A DNA stretch of 64,000 bases from assembly GCA_009599575.1 (NCBI GenBank), contig VWND01000023.1:422501-486500 (forward strand), in the 5' to 3' direction. The stretch is from Blumeriella jaapii. Taxonomy: Eukaryota > Ascomycota > Leotiomycetes > Helotiales > Drepanopezizaceae. This document shows, piece by piece, positions 47,191 through 59,050 of this stretch. How positions within the stretch are numbered: the first letter of the stretch is position 1; each line of letters opens with the position of its first letter. Under the pieces are notes generated by a model. It did no database searches, had not been told where the DNA came from, and saw nothing but the letters and a program-made list of their open reading frames with translations. The position numbers were made by a program, and so were the translations under genes.

Positions 47191-47468
47191 TGTAAAAGTA
47201 GGTAGGAAAACCAGATTGATACGGCCACATGTCGGTGGGTAAGATAGTCTAGAAAATTCCTAGAAAAGACTGAAGAAAGGAAAAAAAGAATAAATAAAGG
47301 TATGAATTAAACTGCGTGCTTATGGTATTATCTAAAAGGATGCCTTGCTTTTATACCTGTTGAAGATAGTTAGTGGCAAAGGGTTTCGAAGAGGTCTATG
47401 CCTCGATCATAACTAAAACTACCAACTCCTATCAATACAAAATATCACCGCTACGAATACTTTTTATA
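47191..47468 (-). repeat. 3' LTR of A3, with a small insertion
   Basis: This is an A-family LTR whose 3'-most 20 bp read accgctacgaatactttttata instead of accgttttaca. About 11 extra bases (47451-47461) lie 7 bp from the internal edge of the LTR. Confidence 0.9.
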
Positions 47469-47560
47469 TCCTGTCTCAAATAATATACGTAGTCGTTTTT
47501 AACTACGACCAAAAAAAAATATAATTTTAATAAGTACAATTTAGTTTATTTTATATAATT
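47469..47560 (-). other. A3 3' end with polypurine region
   Basis: The minus strand reads ttatttgagacaggata at the LTR edge, the best-kept polypurine region of the family. No frame is seen. Confidence 0.55.
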
Positions 47561-50500
47561 TAAAAACCAATCAACCAAAAAACCGAACTTTTTAGCCCCA
47601 CGCTCCTTTGGTCTTTTAACCCGTTTTTGGCCTTTTTGCTGTTGGCTTCTGCGGAAGGATAGCGTTTCGCTTATCGTTTAAATTACTTTATTCACTTTGT
47701 TTTTCTAAAAAATAACTCGATGAAATGTCAATCGAAGTATCGTCTAGACTTACGAACGTTTTAATAGCTTTTTCGTCGATGATATTATCAGGTATCGCCG
47801 CTACGAATGCTTTTTACGACTTTTTTGCGTAAATAATAGATTTCAGCTTCTAAACGTAGTCTTACGCTTTGCAGAAAGCGCTAAAGAATTTTATATTAAA
47901 ATCGTAGAAGTAATCGATTAATTCGTCGTAATTAAAACCGATTAACGCTTTTGCTTCGCGTAAAACTGATAGATCGGACTACGGTTGTCTACCGACGAAT
48001 GCTTTTGAAAAGGCTCCGAAGCTTATAAAAGAAACTATTTTACGAAATGGTTCGAAAATAATCGTTTGCAGTCGAAACCACCGAAGATATTGTAATTGCT
48101 TTCGCCGTAATATAAATAGTATTAAATTGCTTATCGGATTGTCGTTTTCGAAATAGTTTCTGTATTTTTGCGCCGTGTAATTGTTCGAGCAGATTAATAT
48201 CGCGCCGTCGGTTTCTTAGGTTCTGAATTTAACAAAAACCTTTTGCTTAATCGAAAAACTAACAAAGATTATTTCATTTTTTATTTCGTAACCTTCGGTT
48301 TCGTAGTCCGATAAAATAGCCGAGGCTACTGTTTTAGACGCGCTGAAATACGAGAAAGCTAGGCTTTTCTGGATGGTTTTAATCAGCTTGGCGTCGTGGT
48401 ATAATTACAGATAAGCTTCGATTATTTCCGAATTGTATACGAATATAAGCAGAACGTAATAATCGAAAGTGGCGTCGGTAAAGTCTTCGATCTTTTCCTT
48501 TTTCTAAGAGTCGGCGATATCGAACTTTATGATTATAATACGGTCGGAGCCAGCGAAACTTAAAGCGATCGGAACGTCAAAGTATACCACGAAACGGTAG
48601 TTTCCAGAATTCCGAGTAATTAAAACAGCGAGGTAAAGGCCGGAATGCATTCTGAAAGCTTGTTAAATGAAACTATAAAACATATTAGCGAAAAAAGCTA
48701 TAAGCGCTTTTTGGGTTTTGACCAGTCGGAAATAATGCTTATATATAACTACTTTTTTTTTTATGAAATACAGCAGTAGCTTGTTTTCTCCGTTGTGAAA
48801 CTCTACGTGATTAACGAATTCGCAACTCAGTTCAGATAGATTTTAAAGCATATTTTCGGTCGAAAAACTAGAAAAGTCGGCTTTTAGGAATATTCGTTGC
48901 TTTTATTTTTTTACGTTTCAATCGAGTTTTATAATCGCGCTAAATACTTTGGGATCTGCTTTGAAATTTGCGTATCCCAGATAAGTTTTAACACGTACTT
49001 AAATAGTTTTCGCAGTCTTTCGTCGTCGAAACATAAATTAATTATTAAAATCAATTTCGAACACGTCGTAATCCGAATTCCTGATAGCAGCGAATCGATC
49101 AGCGAAATCGATAACGTTAATTTTTTTTGTAATCAAATTACAATACGCCGCGTAACAGCGTACGTGAAAATAGCAGAACTTGCCGTTTTTTTTAGCGTTG
49201 ATATTATTTATAAAAACAAGATTAAAAAATCGGAGTTTCTTAGCGAAAAAAAGCTCGAATAAAAACGGATCACCGTTTTCAAGAGTTTTTTTTATTTATT
49301 CCGGCGTATTATATTTGCAATCTTCCGAAAAAAGCTTGATTCAGTTTTCGTTCGAAACAAAAAGGAAAAAATTAACGGGTTCACTTGGCTTTTATATAAA
49401 AATGTCGAAGTAAAACTTCTGAATCGTTTCGTCGTCGAAAGCGAAAGTTTTAAGCAAAGTAATTTAATCTTATATTTTTTGTATGATTTTTTTCGCGATA
49501 ACTTCGATATTCTTTTTCAAGCTTTTTCGGTCGAGTCGTGCAATAGTCGAAATTTTAAATGCTTTTATCAAAATCTAAAGTATTAGCGGTCGACGTTTTT
49601 AAACGCAGCAGGCGTTTTTAATATTTGCGTATTTAGTTTCGAAAAATTAAATTTAAAATCGTTTGGATTTTTCCCTTTCGAAGTGCCGGCGTTTTCTAAG
49701 TCCGATTTTGTAAAGTCGTCGCGTTTTCTATTAATTAGCTTAAAGCTTATAACTCGGCGTTGATTTCCGGCTGTTTTCATTCGCGATGCCTTTTTTGCTA
49801 GCGACGTGAATAGTTTTTTCTTCCGAATAAAAAGAGTTTCGGAAATATCGGCGCGCTTTTTTACGTTTTTTGTTTCTATTTCTTTCGAAATTGTTTCCAC
49901 AAATACAATAAGTTTTTTATATTCGAATAAGCGGTTGTCTGTTGTTACGCTTTTAATTTCGTCCTCGGATTCGTCTTCGACAATTAAAAATGAAAATCGT
50001 CGAATTGTTTTGACTGCCTTGGAAATATTAATTGCTACTGCGTATATCTTTTCGAATTAAACGAAAATAATATTAGCTTTTTCGTTCTTTTCGTCGTCGT
50101 AGATTTAAAGCGTCGGGATAACGTCGTTTTTTTCGTTCGATATAAAAATGCCGCATTTAGCGACGCTCAGTCTTTTGCTTTAAAAAAAAGTCAGATTTAG
50201 AGTTTCGCAGCCGACTAGAACTCCTTTTAGCGATTGCATAACGTCGTCGATTAGTTTGCAGACAGCTATAAAAAAGCCTGTAAATCTGCGGACTTTTGGA
50301 TTATTGGCTTTTAGGACTTGCGCCTTAAAAATATAAGCGTTTAGTATTCAAACTTTTTTTTTCGTAAAAGTAATGGTTTCGAAAAGGCGAGCGAAATGCC
50401 GAAATGGAATAACACCGGTGATTTTGCTAAGAACGTATTTTTGAATATTCTTTTTTCGTTAATTTAGCAAAAAGCGCAAAACTCGGTTTATCATTTTTTT

Positions 50501-50864
50501 TTTGTTATTTCGAACCTTTTTTGCTCCGGCGAAAGCTTTTGAAACGTTATCGTAATTCAGCAGGAATTTGTCGTAGTCAAGGCTTTTGCGAACGAATTCA
50601 GCTTTGACGAAACCTTTGTAATCGAATAGAAATTCGTTAACGTTTCCAGTTATTATATCGAATTGCTTTATAAATGTTTTTACGAAAGCTGTTTATTAAT
50701 CTGGGATAGCGGCATTATATGCTTACTTAAATTCGGAAAAGTTGCGTATAATAGTTCCGTTTCAGAGTAGATTGAAAATAAGCTTGCCAGGTTTGGCAAC
50801 GCTTTGTTTGAAAAACGATATAATATCGATGGGTTTGTTAATCAAAAAAAGTGTGTTGTATTTG
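47561..50864 (-). pseudogene. ORF3 of A3: unrecognised long frame after integrase
   Basis: This is the best-preserved copy of ORF3. Segments on the minus strand: IVEDESEDEIKSVTTDNRLF near 49950; METISKEIETKNVKKRADIS (from 49900) followed by the palindromic module and KTAGNQRRVISFK; a Cys/His patch FCYFHVRCYAAYC near 49160; NYRFVVYFDVPIALSFAGSD near 48580; DGAILI and SNNYTAQKYRNYFE near 48170; and YDELIDYFYDFNIKFFSAFC near 47900. Stops are TAA/TAG. The chemistry of the protein is not evident: it has neither obvious membrane segments nor a catalytic signature I know. Confidence 0.62.
49778..49812 (-). repeat. 35-bp palindromic module, locus d of A3
   Basis: Arms cattcgcgatgcct and tagcgacgtgaata surround the core tttttgc. 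It is flanked by gtttt at 49773-49777 and 49813-49817. Confidence 0.85.
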
Positions 50865-51304
50865 TTAAAAAGTAAATAGAAAAAAGTACGGAAATTGTAA
50901 AATATTTGTATCTAAAAGCCACGGGAATCCGCATACTGTTTTTTCAATAAATTATAACTGTTTAAGTAAGCATTCGTTTAAAATAACGAAAAGAATAAAC
51001 AGTGCAAAAAGTAGCAAATAATGAAATGCATAAAAGATAATTTTTGTAAAATGTGCGAGCAATATAAATATATTAAATGTGCGGCTCAAAATATATATAA
51101 AGCTTTTGTTTTGATAAGCAAAAGTACAGTTAAATAAAAAAAAGTACAATAGGTGTTTTAAACAATATAAAAAAAGGTTTGCAAAAATAAACAGTGTATA
51201 TAAAATAAAATAATTAGGTTGTATACAAACAAAGCAAAACAAAAACAATAAAATAGTATATAATAAAAAAGAAAAAACAATAGACAACGAAAATAGTAAA
51301 ACAA
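50865..51304 (-). other. AT-rich spacer of A3 between ORF3 and pol
   Basis: This matches the spacers in A1 and A2. It has a 111-codon frame at 50952-51287 that is almost all Leu/Phe/Ile/Tyr. That is a by-product of composition, not a gene I can support. Confidence 0.6.
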
Positions 51305-52852
51305 TTAGTAAACAATCTTGTAAGCATTTTTCTTCTTTTCGGTCATAGGTGGAATTACGACTTGAACTATGGTTTTAGCAGCGGAATTATCGTTCGGCTG
51401 TTTTCAGACTTTTTCAGAAGGTTTTTTTTTTTCAGAAGTATAATCGCTTTGGTCGGAATCGTCGTCGGAATCGCTGAAATCGAAATCGCTTTTTAATTTA
51501 AAATTCAAAAGGTAGATTTGCTAGTTCCTTCTGTAAAATCGCTTTAACCGGTTGGCGGCGAACGTTTTTTTCAGCTTCGTTTTATCGAGTTTCGTAAGCT
51601 TGTAATAGTTTTTATTCAACTCGGCCTCGCATATTTCGTAGGGTCCGAGCCATTTATAATTAAGTTTAATATCGGCCGATTTATCGATAGCGCGCTGAAC
51701 GTCGTAAACTAAAACCAAATCTTTTTTTTTGATTAGCGTTTTTTTTAAAATCTTGGTTTTATTTCAGACTTTTTTAACTGCCTCCTTATATTTCTTTTTT
51801 CTTAGAATTATTTCCTTTATATTTATATCGCGGTAGTCTAGCTGTTTAGACTTTATTGCTAATAGGTCTGCTTTCGTTTTCATTTTAACTACGTTATAAA
51901 ATCTTCATACAGGCCATTTTGTTTCCAGAAATAATCGAGCGTTTCTGCCGTATTAAATAAAAAATAAGGTTATTCCAATAGGAGCGTATATACATATGCG
52001 TATAACAAAAAGCATTTCCGAGAATTTCCGCGACCAACGCTTATAGCCTTTTCGAATAACTTTTGAAAAGCCGTCAAAAATATTCCTATAATCTCGTTCA
52101 ACGGATTTATTACTTTTCGAATTATAGGCTAAAATCTGAATGCGTTAAATACCGTATTTTTTTGTAAAAGTTTCGATAACGCTTTTGTTTTCGGATCCAT
52201 TATCGACGTTTAATTTGCCAAACAAACCATATCGATATACAACGTCTTTCTAAAAAAAAATCGCTATAACTTCGGAAGTAGCGTTTCGGAAAAATCGCTT
52301 TTCAAGCTATTTAGATAAATCGTTAATAACAAGCACGAAGCATATATAACCGCGATCGGTGGTCGGTACGCGCGTAACGTCGAAATTAATTTTTTCCTAA
52401 ATTCCAAAAGACTACGTCGGATATAATAGGTTTTTTTTTCGGCCAGGCTTTCGTTTTTAGCAAAAAATGCAATTTTTAACGAAAGTTTTACAATCTTCGA
52501 AGCATTCTTTCCATCAAAAATCGTTTTTGGTTCGGTGGTAAATAGCTTCAGCTTTTTTATAAAACACTTTTTCGTAAGCTTTTTTTATAACTTAAGATTT
52601 ATTAGCTTTGTTATTTACTACTAAGCGTTTTTAGTATATATTGTTTTTTATTTTGTATAACTTCCTGTCGGCTAAAATATAATCGAAAGCTTGGTTTTTA
52701 AATAATTTGAATTAATAATTTAGCACGTTAAATAATTTAAATAAAATAGTTAAATAATATACGATAAAATAAAAGTTTTCGGTCTCGTAGTTATCGATCA
52801 AAAGTTTATTTTCGTCGCTAATCGGCTTATTTCGATCGTTTTCGGTTAAATC

Positions 52853-52887
52853 CACTCGCGGTGCCAGCCGAAATAATGACGCGAATG
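52853..52887 (-). repeat. 35-bp palindromic module, locus c of A3
   Basis: Arms cactcgcggtgcca and taatgacgcgaatg surround the core gccgaaa. The minus-strand frame reads FASLFRLAPR. Confidence 0.85.
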
Positions 52888-52915
52888 CTTTTTCGGCCCG
52901 AGAATTAGCGTTTTT

Positions 52916-52950
52916 TATTTGCGGTGCCAGCCGAAATAGCAACGCGAATG
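52916..52950 (-). repeat. 35-bp palindromic module, locus b of A3
   Basis: Arms tatttgcggtgcca and tagcaacgcgaatg surround the core gccgaaa. The minus-strand frame gives MLFRLAPQ. The right flank is gtttt. Confidence 0.85.
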
Positions 52951-54861
52951 GTTTTGGCTTTATAAAACCTAAAGCGCAAATAACGAAGCAGCCGATTTCG
53001 TCAGCGATTCATTCGTCGATATTTTATTCGCTTTATTTAGCGAAATTAAACGGATAAAATCGTTTTCGTTTGGAAAAGCCGTTTGCCGTTGTATTAATTG
53101 TTTTTTTAATATATCTGATTTCGAAATCTATAAATCGCATCCAAGCTATTCAATTAATAATAAATGCTTTTGATAAATCACTGGCTTTTTTATTTAATTG
53201 GTCGACAAAAACTTTTGCGTCCGTTTTCAAAATAAAATATACGCCGTATAATTCGCTTTTTATCTTTTTTATTGCTTTAAAGCGCTTCGACATTTTCGTT
53301 TAATAACATCGTAGCGTGCTTTCGCAGAGAACCATAAGCCGCTTTCGAATCGTAAAAAATGCCGTTTTTTGTTTTCATCGATTTATTACAATACAGCTTT
53401 TTAACCGAAGATATTAGCGTCGATAATCAAAATAATTTCTTCTGCGTCTGGGCTGTAATCGATCCGTATAAACGATAAAGCCGATAAAAAGTCGTTTTTA
53501 AAAACTTTTATAGCTTTGCTCTGCTTTTTTTCCCAAACGAAATCGACTTTTTTTTTTATCGTGGCGTAAATAGATGCAGCTTTTTAAAAAAAGTTTTTGA
53601 TTTAATTGCGATAGTAAATCACAACGCTAATAAAAGCTTTAGCTTCGGTGATATTTTCGCACTTTTCTTATTCGCAGATCTTTTTAATTTTTTTTCGTTA
53701 AGGGTGGCGGCCAGCGCTGTTAATTATATAACCGACGATATCTATTTCGGACATGCAAAATTTTAATCGAAGGCCAATAATAGCTTTGGCTTTTTCGAAG
53801 CAAATTATAATTTTATCGATGTTTTGAATATGTTTTATTATATAGCGTCGAATTCTAGAAAAGATTTTTTTATTATTGTAATATAATTTAAGACTTTTTA
53901 TTCCGACGTCGTTAACATAAAACAAAGCAATATCAAAAATGCAAATTATAAAGACTTTGTATACGACTTTTACGAATTGAGCGATTGAATTAATAGCTTC
54001 TATAAGTATTTTAGTCATACGCAATAAACCGATTAAAATTTAAATTGCTATTATATCTCGAAATCGTAGATCAAGCATTAAATAATTATAGCCGGAAAAT
54101 AGGTCGAAAAAAAAAGCGATTGTCAATTTTGCGAATTCGTTCGAAAATTGATCGACGTTGGGTGGCACGTTAGCGTTTCGTATCGTTATTTTGTTTATTT
54201 CGACGATTGCGATGATAAGTTTGTAAATGCTTTTCTTTTTTTTCGCAACGATAAACCATTTGTTTTTGTATGGGCCGTGGCAGAATTCGAAAATCTTTTG
54301 CTTAATTTGTTTTTTTAGCATTTCGACTATTTTATTTTGAAAGGTTTTGGGAACTAAAAAGGTTTTTTTTTACCAGGCTTCGTAGGATACGGTTTTGATA
54401 TCGATATGAGACGTAACGTTAAGATTAAATTAGTTTATTTCGGTGAAATCGAAGGCTATAGCCTTTTTCCGGTTGCGTAGAACTTCGTATAAGATTTTTT
54501 TCTTTTTTGACAAAAATTGGGTTCCGATTGCTAAATTATTAAATCGTTTTTTTGTAAATCGGCTGCTAAATAATAAGCTGGAAAATCGGCCGGTAATAAG
54601 TTTTTCGAGTTCGCCAATAATTGATTGCGGTGGTTTTATTACTTCGTTTTTTTCGAACCAATCGTTTATTTTTTCGAAGATATTTTCATCGGATTCGCTA
54701 AGATTTACGAATCGTATTTTATCAGTTTTGCGCTTGTAAAAAATGCTGATATTAATACAAAAAGATAGGGTATATGAATCGGGTTTGTTTAATACGAAAA
54801 CGAAATCTTCGAAACTTTTATTTTCGAATTGGTAGCTAAAAATGTTAATATTAATTAATTT

Positions 54862-54896
54862 CATTCGCGGTGTTATTTCGATTAGTAACGCGAATG
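54862..54896 (-). repeat. 35-bp palindromic module, locus a of A3
   Basis: Arms cattcgcggtgtta and tagtaacgcgaatg surround the core tttcgat. The outer eight bases are a perfect inverted repeat, cattcgcg/cgcgaatg. Confidence 0.85.
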
Positions 54897-55719
54897 CTTT
54901 TGGCTAATTATTTTCCAGGTTTTGTTATAATCCAGCGTTTGTTTTGGGACTAAAACCGGCTATTCGTTTTTCGATAGAACGTCGATTAGAAAAATTTTAT
55001 CGCCGGCGACGATAATTTAATTTTAAAAAGATCGGTTTCAGTTTCAGAAAAAGGCTTTTATTTGGCCGTTTTCGGTGTATTTAAAGCTGACGAAACTTTT
55101 TAAAATCCAGGGCATTTTAAGAATAATAGAATAGAAGCATTTTTTTATTATTAAAAAGTTTTTATAAATAATAATACTTTCAACGTCGATTTTAATATTT
55201 CGTATAATTCTATTAAATTCAATCGTGTTTTTATTAACGATGGTATAAATTATTCGCTTATCGATAATAATCGGAATACTATTAGCTTCGGCTATTTCCT
55301 GGTTTATGCAATTGATTCGGCTTTATTGTCGAATAGAGCGAGGGCGGTCGTACTTTTTTTAAGCATTGTTTTTATTTTTAATGCTTTTATAGCCGTATAA
55401 GGGCAGTTTCGTCGTTTTGACTTTTGGGTTTTTATGATAAGGGCCAAAAGGCTGACTTTTTCCGAAGATTTTTTTTCATCGGCTAAATTAACTACGGTAT
55501 TATAAATTTCTTTTTGGTTTTTTTTCAATTCAAAATCGTTTTCTTTTCGAATGATTTTAATTTTTTCGTTTTTTTTTAATGCAAGAATTTGTTTGTTAAT
55601 AACTTTGTCGAATTTTCTTTTTGTATTAAATAAATCGCTGAATTTCAATTTAATTTTTTATTTTATGATTTTTTTAATAGTTTCGTCGACGGCTTCGAAG
55701 CTAATGTATTTGTCGATTT

Positions 55720-57497
55720 ATTTTTCGCTTCGCATTAATAATAGGCGTTTAGAAGCTGGTACTTTCTGAATAATTTGAACCGGAGTATCGATATCGATAT
55801 CTTTTATATCGTCGTTAATTTTTTCTATTATAAACGTTTTTTTAATGGTTTTATCGGTTTTTTTTCGAATTCCGAAATCTTTTTTTTTTTCGATTCTGAC
55901 GTTTTTTTTCATATTAATCGGTTTAGCGAATGGAACAGAAGCATTTTGCTTTTTTATAATTCGCTAGCTTGATTATGCAGCTATAATATCTGCAAATGCG
56001 ATATTTGTATTGGCAATATATGTATTTGTTTTCCATTTATACACTTAAATTTTATTTACGCTTAAGATAAAGGTTTTTTTTTTAATTAATACGCTTTTTG
56101 GAATGTTTTCTTTTTTATTAATGAAAATCGTTTTTGCATTCTTTCTGTTTTTCAAGCAATCGTCCTATTTCGTACCTTTCACTTTTAAGCGAATAGTATT
56201 CAACCAGCTTTGATTCTCAGCTTTATTAAAAGGGTCTATTTCTGCTTTCGTCGGTCCGAAGTAAATCGCTTCGTATTTATTAATATAGCAAATACTATTG
56301 TTTACACAGAAATTAAATATTTTGCATTCTAAGCGAATATAAGGTTTTTCGCAGTAAATTTCTTTATTATCACAAAATCCATATTTAAAGCCACGGAGTC
56401 TGTTTTGATAATTACTTTTATCACTTTAATAGCCGCGATTTTGGTTTCCGCGTTGGTTTTTTTTTCTTTTGATAGTCGTTATTATAGTTAATATTTCGCT
56501 GATTCTGATCGCTAACACGAAAAGGTTGCTATTAGACAGCTATTATTTTTACGATGGCTTGGCGAAATTAATCGCTTCGCGCATTTTGCGAAGAGTAGTT
56601 GTTATAAAAGCTATTTTAATCGTTCTTATCGTCCGAATTAACGTAGAAAAGTTTCTTCTGCTGTTGCATAAGACTTTCGATTTTGCTTTAAAATTTTTAA
56701 ATTTTAATATCGGTAAATTTTAATACGAGAGTTTCGATATTCTTATTAAGCTTTTCCAAGCCAATAAATTTTGCAAAGCGATTAAATAATATAATAACTG
56801 ATTGTTTTTTAACGATTTCGGTAATTTTTAATGGCTGGGCATGTTTTTGCACTAAAGCTTCCACGTTTTTTTTGTAAATGAGAAAAAGAGATTTCTTTTG
56901 GTTTATAGCTTTAATGGTACGTTCGCTTTGGTTTTGTTTAAGAACGAATTCCACAAATTTAAAATATTAATCGAAAGTTTCAGGATTTTGTTTATTAATC
57001 TTAAAGTGTTTAATAGTTTTGTTGCGAATGCTGGTTGAAAAGCCAAATAAAAACAATCTTTTTTGCTTAACCTCGCTTAAGACTTTTTTGTTAACGAAAA
57101 CGTTAAATATTTTCGTATAAATACGATAATAAGCTTTGAGTTTTTTGGCTTAGCAAATTGTTATAATAAATTATTTAAAAAAAGCGATAGTATCGCGGAT
57201 TTGCTGGCGATCGTGGTTTCGGAATTCCGATTTCAAGGCTTTAATTAGCTTACGCCAGTTTCGAGCTTTAATAGCTTTTTATTTATTTATCGATTTAATA
57301 ATATCTTTGATAATTAAATCATAATAGCGAGGAAGTTTATCGAACATCTTAGTTTCTGAGACTCCGAAATTCTTACAGGTTTTTTTATATTTTTCGATAA
57401 AGTCGGTAACATTGGCGCCATTAAATAAAGGTGCACCAGAGGAGCTAGAAAGGGGCATGCGGCTTCGCATAAGAAAACGAAGGGCGTCGTTGTCCAT
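55720..57497 (-). pseudogene. gag: gag of A3, decayed
   Basis: It starts at the ATG at 57497 (MDNDALRFLMRSRMPLSS), then LFNGANVTDFIEKYKKTCKN and LPRYYD. The capsid region continues to 56697-56954 (KQNQSERTIKAINQKKSLFL). The cysteine-rich segment is near 56290-56390 and reads GFCDN...YCEK...NFCVNNSICY. The frame then runs through 55718-55912 (KKTFIIEKINDDIKDIDIDT) directly into the protease part, so Gag and Pol were one reading frame. Few stops remain compared with A1. Confidence 0.8.
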
Positions 57498-58241
57498 GGT
57501 ATTAGCGAAAGTGTTGGTAGGGTTTAAATTAAACGAATAAGTGTTTTCTGGAGTTGCAGATTGGGAGTTTTTAGTATGAGAAAAATCGTTTTTAATAAAG
57601 GAGCTATTAAAAAGGTTTTTGTGTTTTTTAAAAGAATTAAATAAAATAAAATTGCGTCCAGATATTTAGGTAGCGTGTTAAAAAACTTGTTTTTTGATAA
57701 ATTAATTAGATTGATATAATATTGCTGTATAATTTACGGTTTCGATATTCCGTGGCTCAGGCCAATGCACGTACAGCCATCTTTTTACTATTTCTAATAA
57801 AAAGCCGCAAATTGTAATTATTACAATTATAAAGCGTAAGATTAAAAGGTTGAATTCTCGCCAGGCGTTTAACCAAAAGAGATCTAATTTAAAAGGGCCG
57901 AGCGCAGCGGTCGAAGCGCACGAACCAATATTCGATTTGTTATTTTTAAACAAAGGAGCGATTTTCGAGCTTTAAACTTCGCACGGTACAGAATTGCCTG
58001 ACCGTAATTTCAGACGTTTCTAAGATGTGTTGCATTTTTGTAGTCCAATAATTGTGCGCAAGATAGGGGAAGCTATTAGGGGTCTTTTATATAATGCAGC
58101 TGCGAATAATATTATATAAGAGGTTTTTTAAGCCGTAGTGGCGAAATATCGAAGTCGATTTTGATTATGAATTTGAGAGATGCATCGGCGAATGTATAAA
58201 AACGAAACACCGAAGTTTGAATTCCTGCGTAGGTTACCAAA
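57498..58241 (-). other. 5' leader and primer site of A3
   Basis: The primer site beside the LTR is ttcctgcgtaggttaccaaa on the plus strand, the best-kept version (TGG start on the minus strand). The leader frame is open at 57702-57953. Nothing else is recognised. Confidence 0.65.
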
Positions 58242-58508
58242 TGTAAAAGTAGGTAGGAAAACCAAACTGATACGGCCACATATCGGTGGATAAGATAGTT
58301 TAGGGAATCCCTAGAAGAGACTAAAAAAAGGAAAAGAAAAATAAGTGAAGGTATGAATTAGACTGCGTGCTTATGGTACTATCTAAGGGGGTGCTTTGCT
58401 TTTATACCTGTTAAAAGTAGTCAGTGGCAGGGGGTCTCGGAGGGGTCCATGCCTCGATCATAGCTAAAACTACCAACTCCCATTAATACAAGGTATTACC
58501 GTTTTACA
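58242..58508 (-). repeat. 5' LTR of A3
   Basis: This 267-bp LTR runs from tgtaaaagtaggtagg to accgttttaca with both ends intact. It keeps G-rich segments (ggcagggggtctcggagggg), the least RIP-affected A LTR here. Confidence 0.94.
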
Positions 58509-58512
58509 AAAA

Positions 58513-59050
58513 AGCTGTTTTTCAATTATAAAAAAGCTTTAAAAACTTTAAATAAAAAAAGTATTTAAATAATCGCAATTAATAAAATTTTTAAGATTTT
58601 AATAATTAAGCTAAAACAAATTTTAAAATCAATTTTTAAAAACGATTAAAAAAAGTTTTTTATCGCAACTTTTTGTTTTTTTTGTTTTAATGCGATTAAA
58701 AAGCATTTCGGAATCAACGTTCTGATTTTAAAACCTAGTTAATATTATTTTTTAAACAAAAATACTTTTTTTAACAATTATTCTGAAACTTATTTAATAA
58801 ACGACAAAAACTTTTTTATCGAAAGATTTTACAAAAAAATTAATAATTTTATTAACAGCGTTTATATAAACATACAAAATTTTCCAATCGTCGAAAAAAA
58901 AAAGTCGTTTAATAAAAAAGGCTTTTCGCAAAAAAAATAAAAAGCTTTAAAATATAATTTTTAACAACGTGGCGTTCGTTCCAAACTTTATTATTAATAT
59001 TATTTCCGCTAGTTTTTTAATTAAAAAAAATTATTAATTTTAAAAATCAA
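58513..59050 (+). pseudogene. gag end and protease region of D
   Basis: This continues D after A3, aligning with C1 from about 35116 (agctgtttttcaattataaa). No intact domain is seen; TAA/TAG stops are dense. Confidence 0.55.

Larger units (their letters stand above)
51305..55719 (-). pseudogene. pol: pol of A3, decayed
   Basis: The protease-like segment is near 55320-55345 (ALFDNKAE). The RT frame 54040-54321 has FEFCHGPYKNKWFIVAKKKK and FDLFSGYNYLMLD; 53698-54024 has the YVND box and CMSEIDIVGYI. RNase H is about 53050-53560. The linker frame 52712-52942 spans both palindromic modules. Integrase is about 51950-52700. The C-terminal module at 51521-51718 reads LVYDVQRAIDKSADIKLNYK...GPYEICEAE, a GPY/F domain. 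An acidic tail follows. This is a typical fungal Gypsy pol with one RT catalytic Asp changed to Asn. Confidence 0.9.
47191..58508 (-). mobile_element. Gypsy LTR retrotransposon A3 inside D
   Basis: This is a complete A-family element of 11,318 bp on the minus strand, LTRs at 47191-47468 and 58242-58508. It is flanked by aaaa (47187-47190 and 58509-58512). It is the least decayed A copy, with many G/C residues kept and longer open stretches. The order is leader, gag, pol, spacer, ORF3. Confidence 0.94.

Noticed and set aside
50952..51287. 111-codon frame in the A3 spacer
   Set aside because: Composition is almost only Leu, Phe, Ile and Tyr from AT-rich DNA; A1 and A2 do not keep it clearly.
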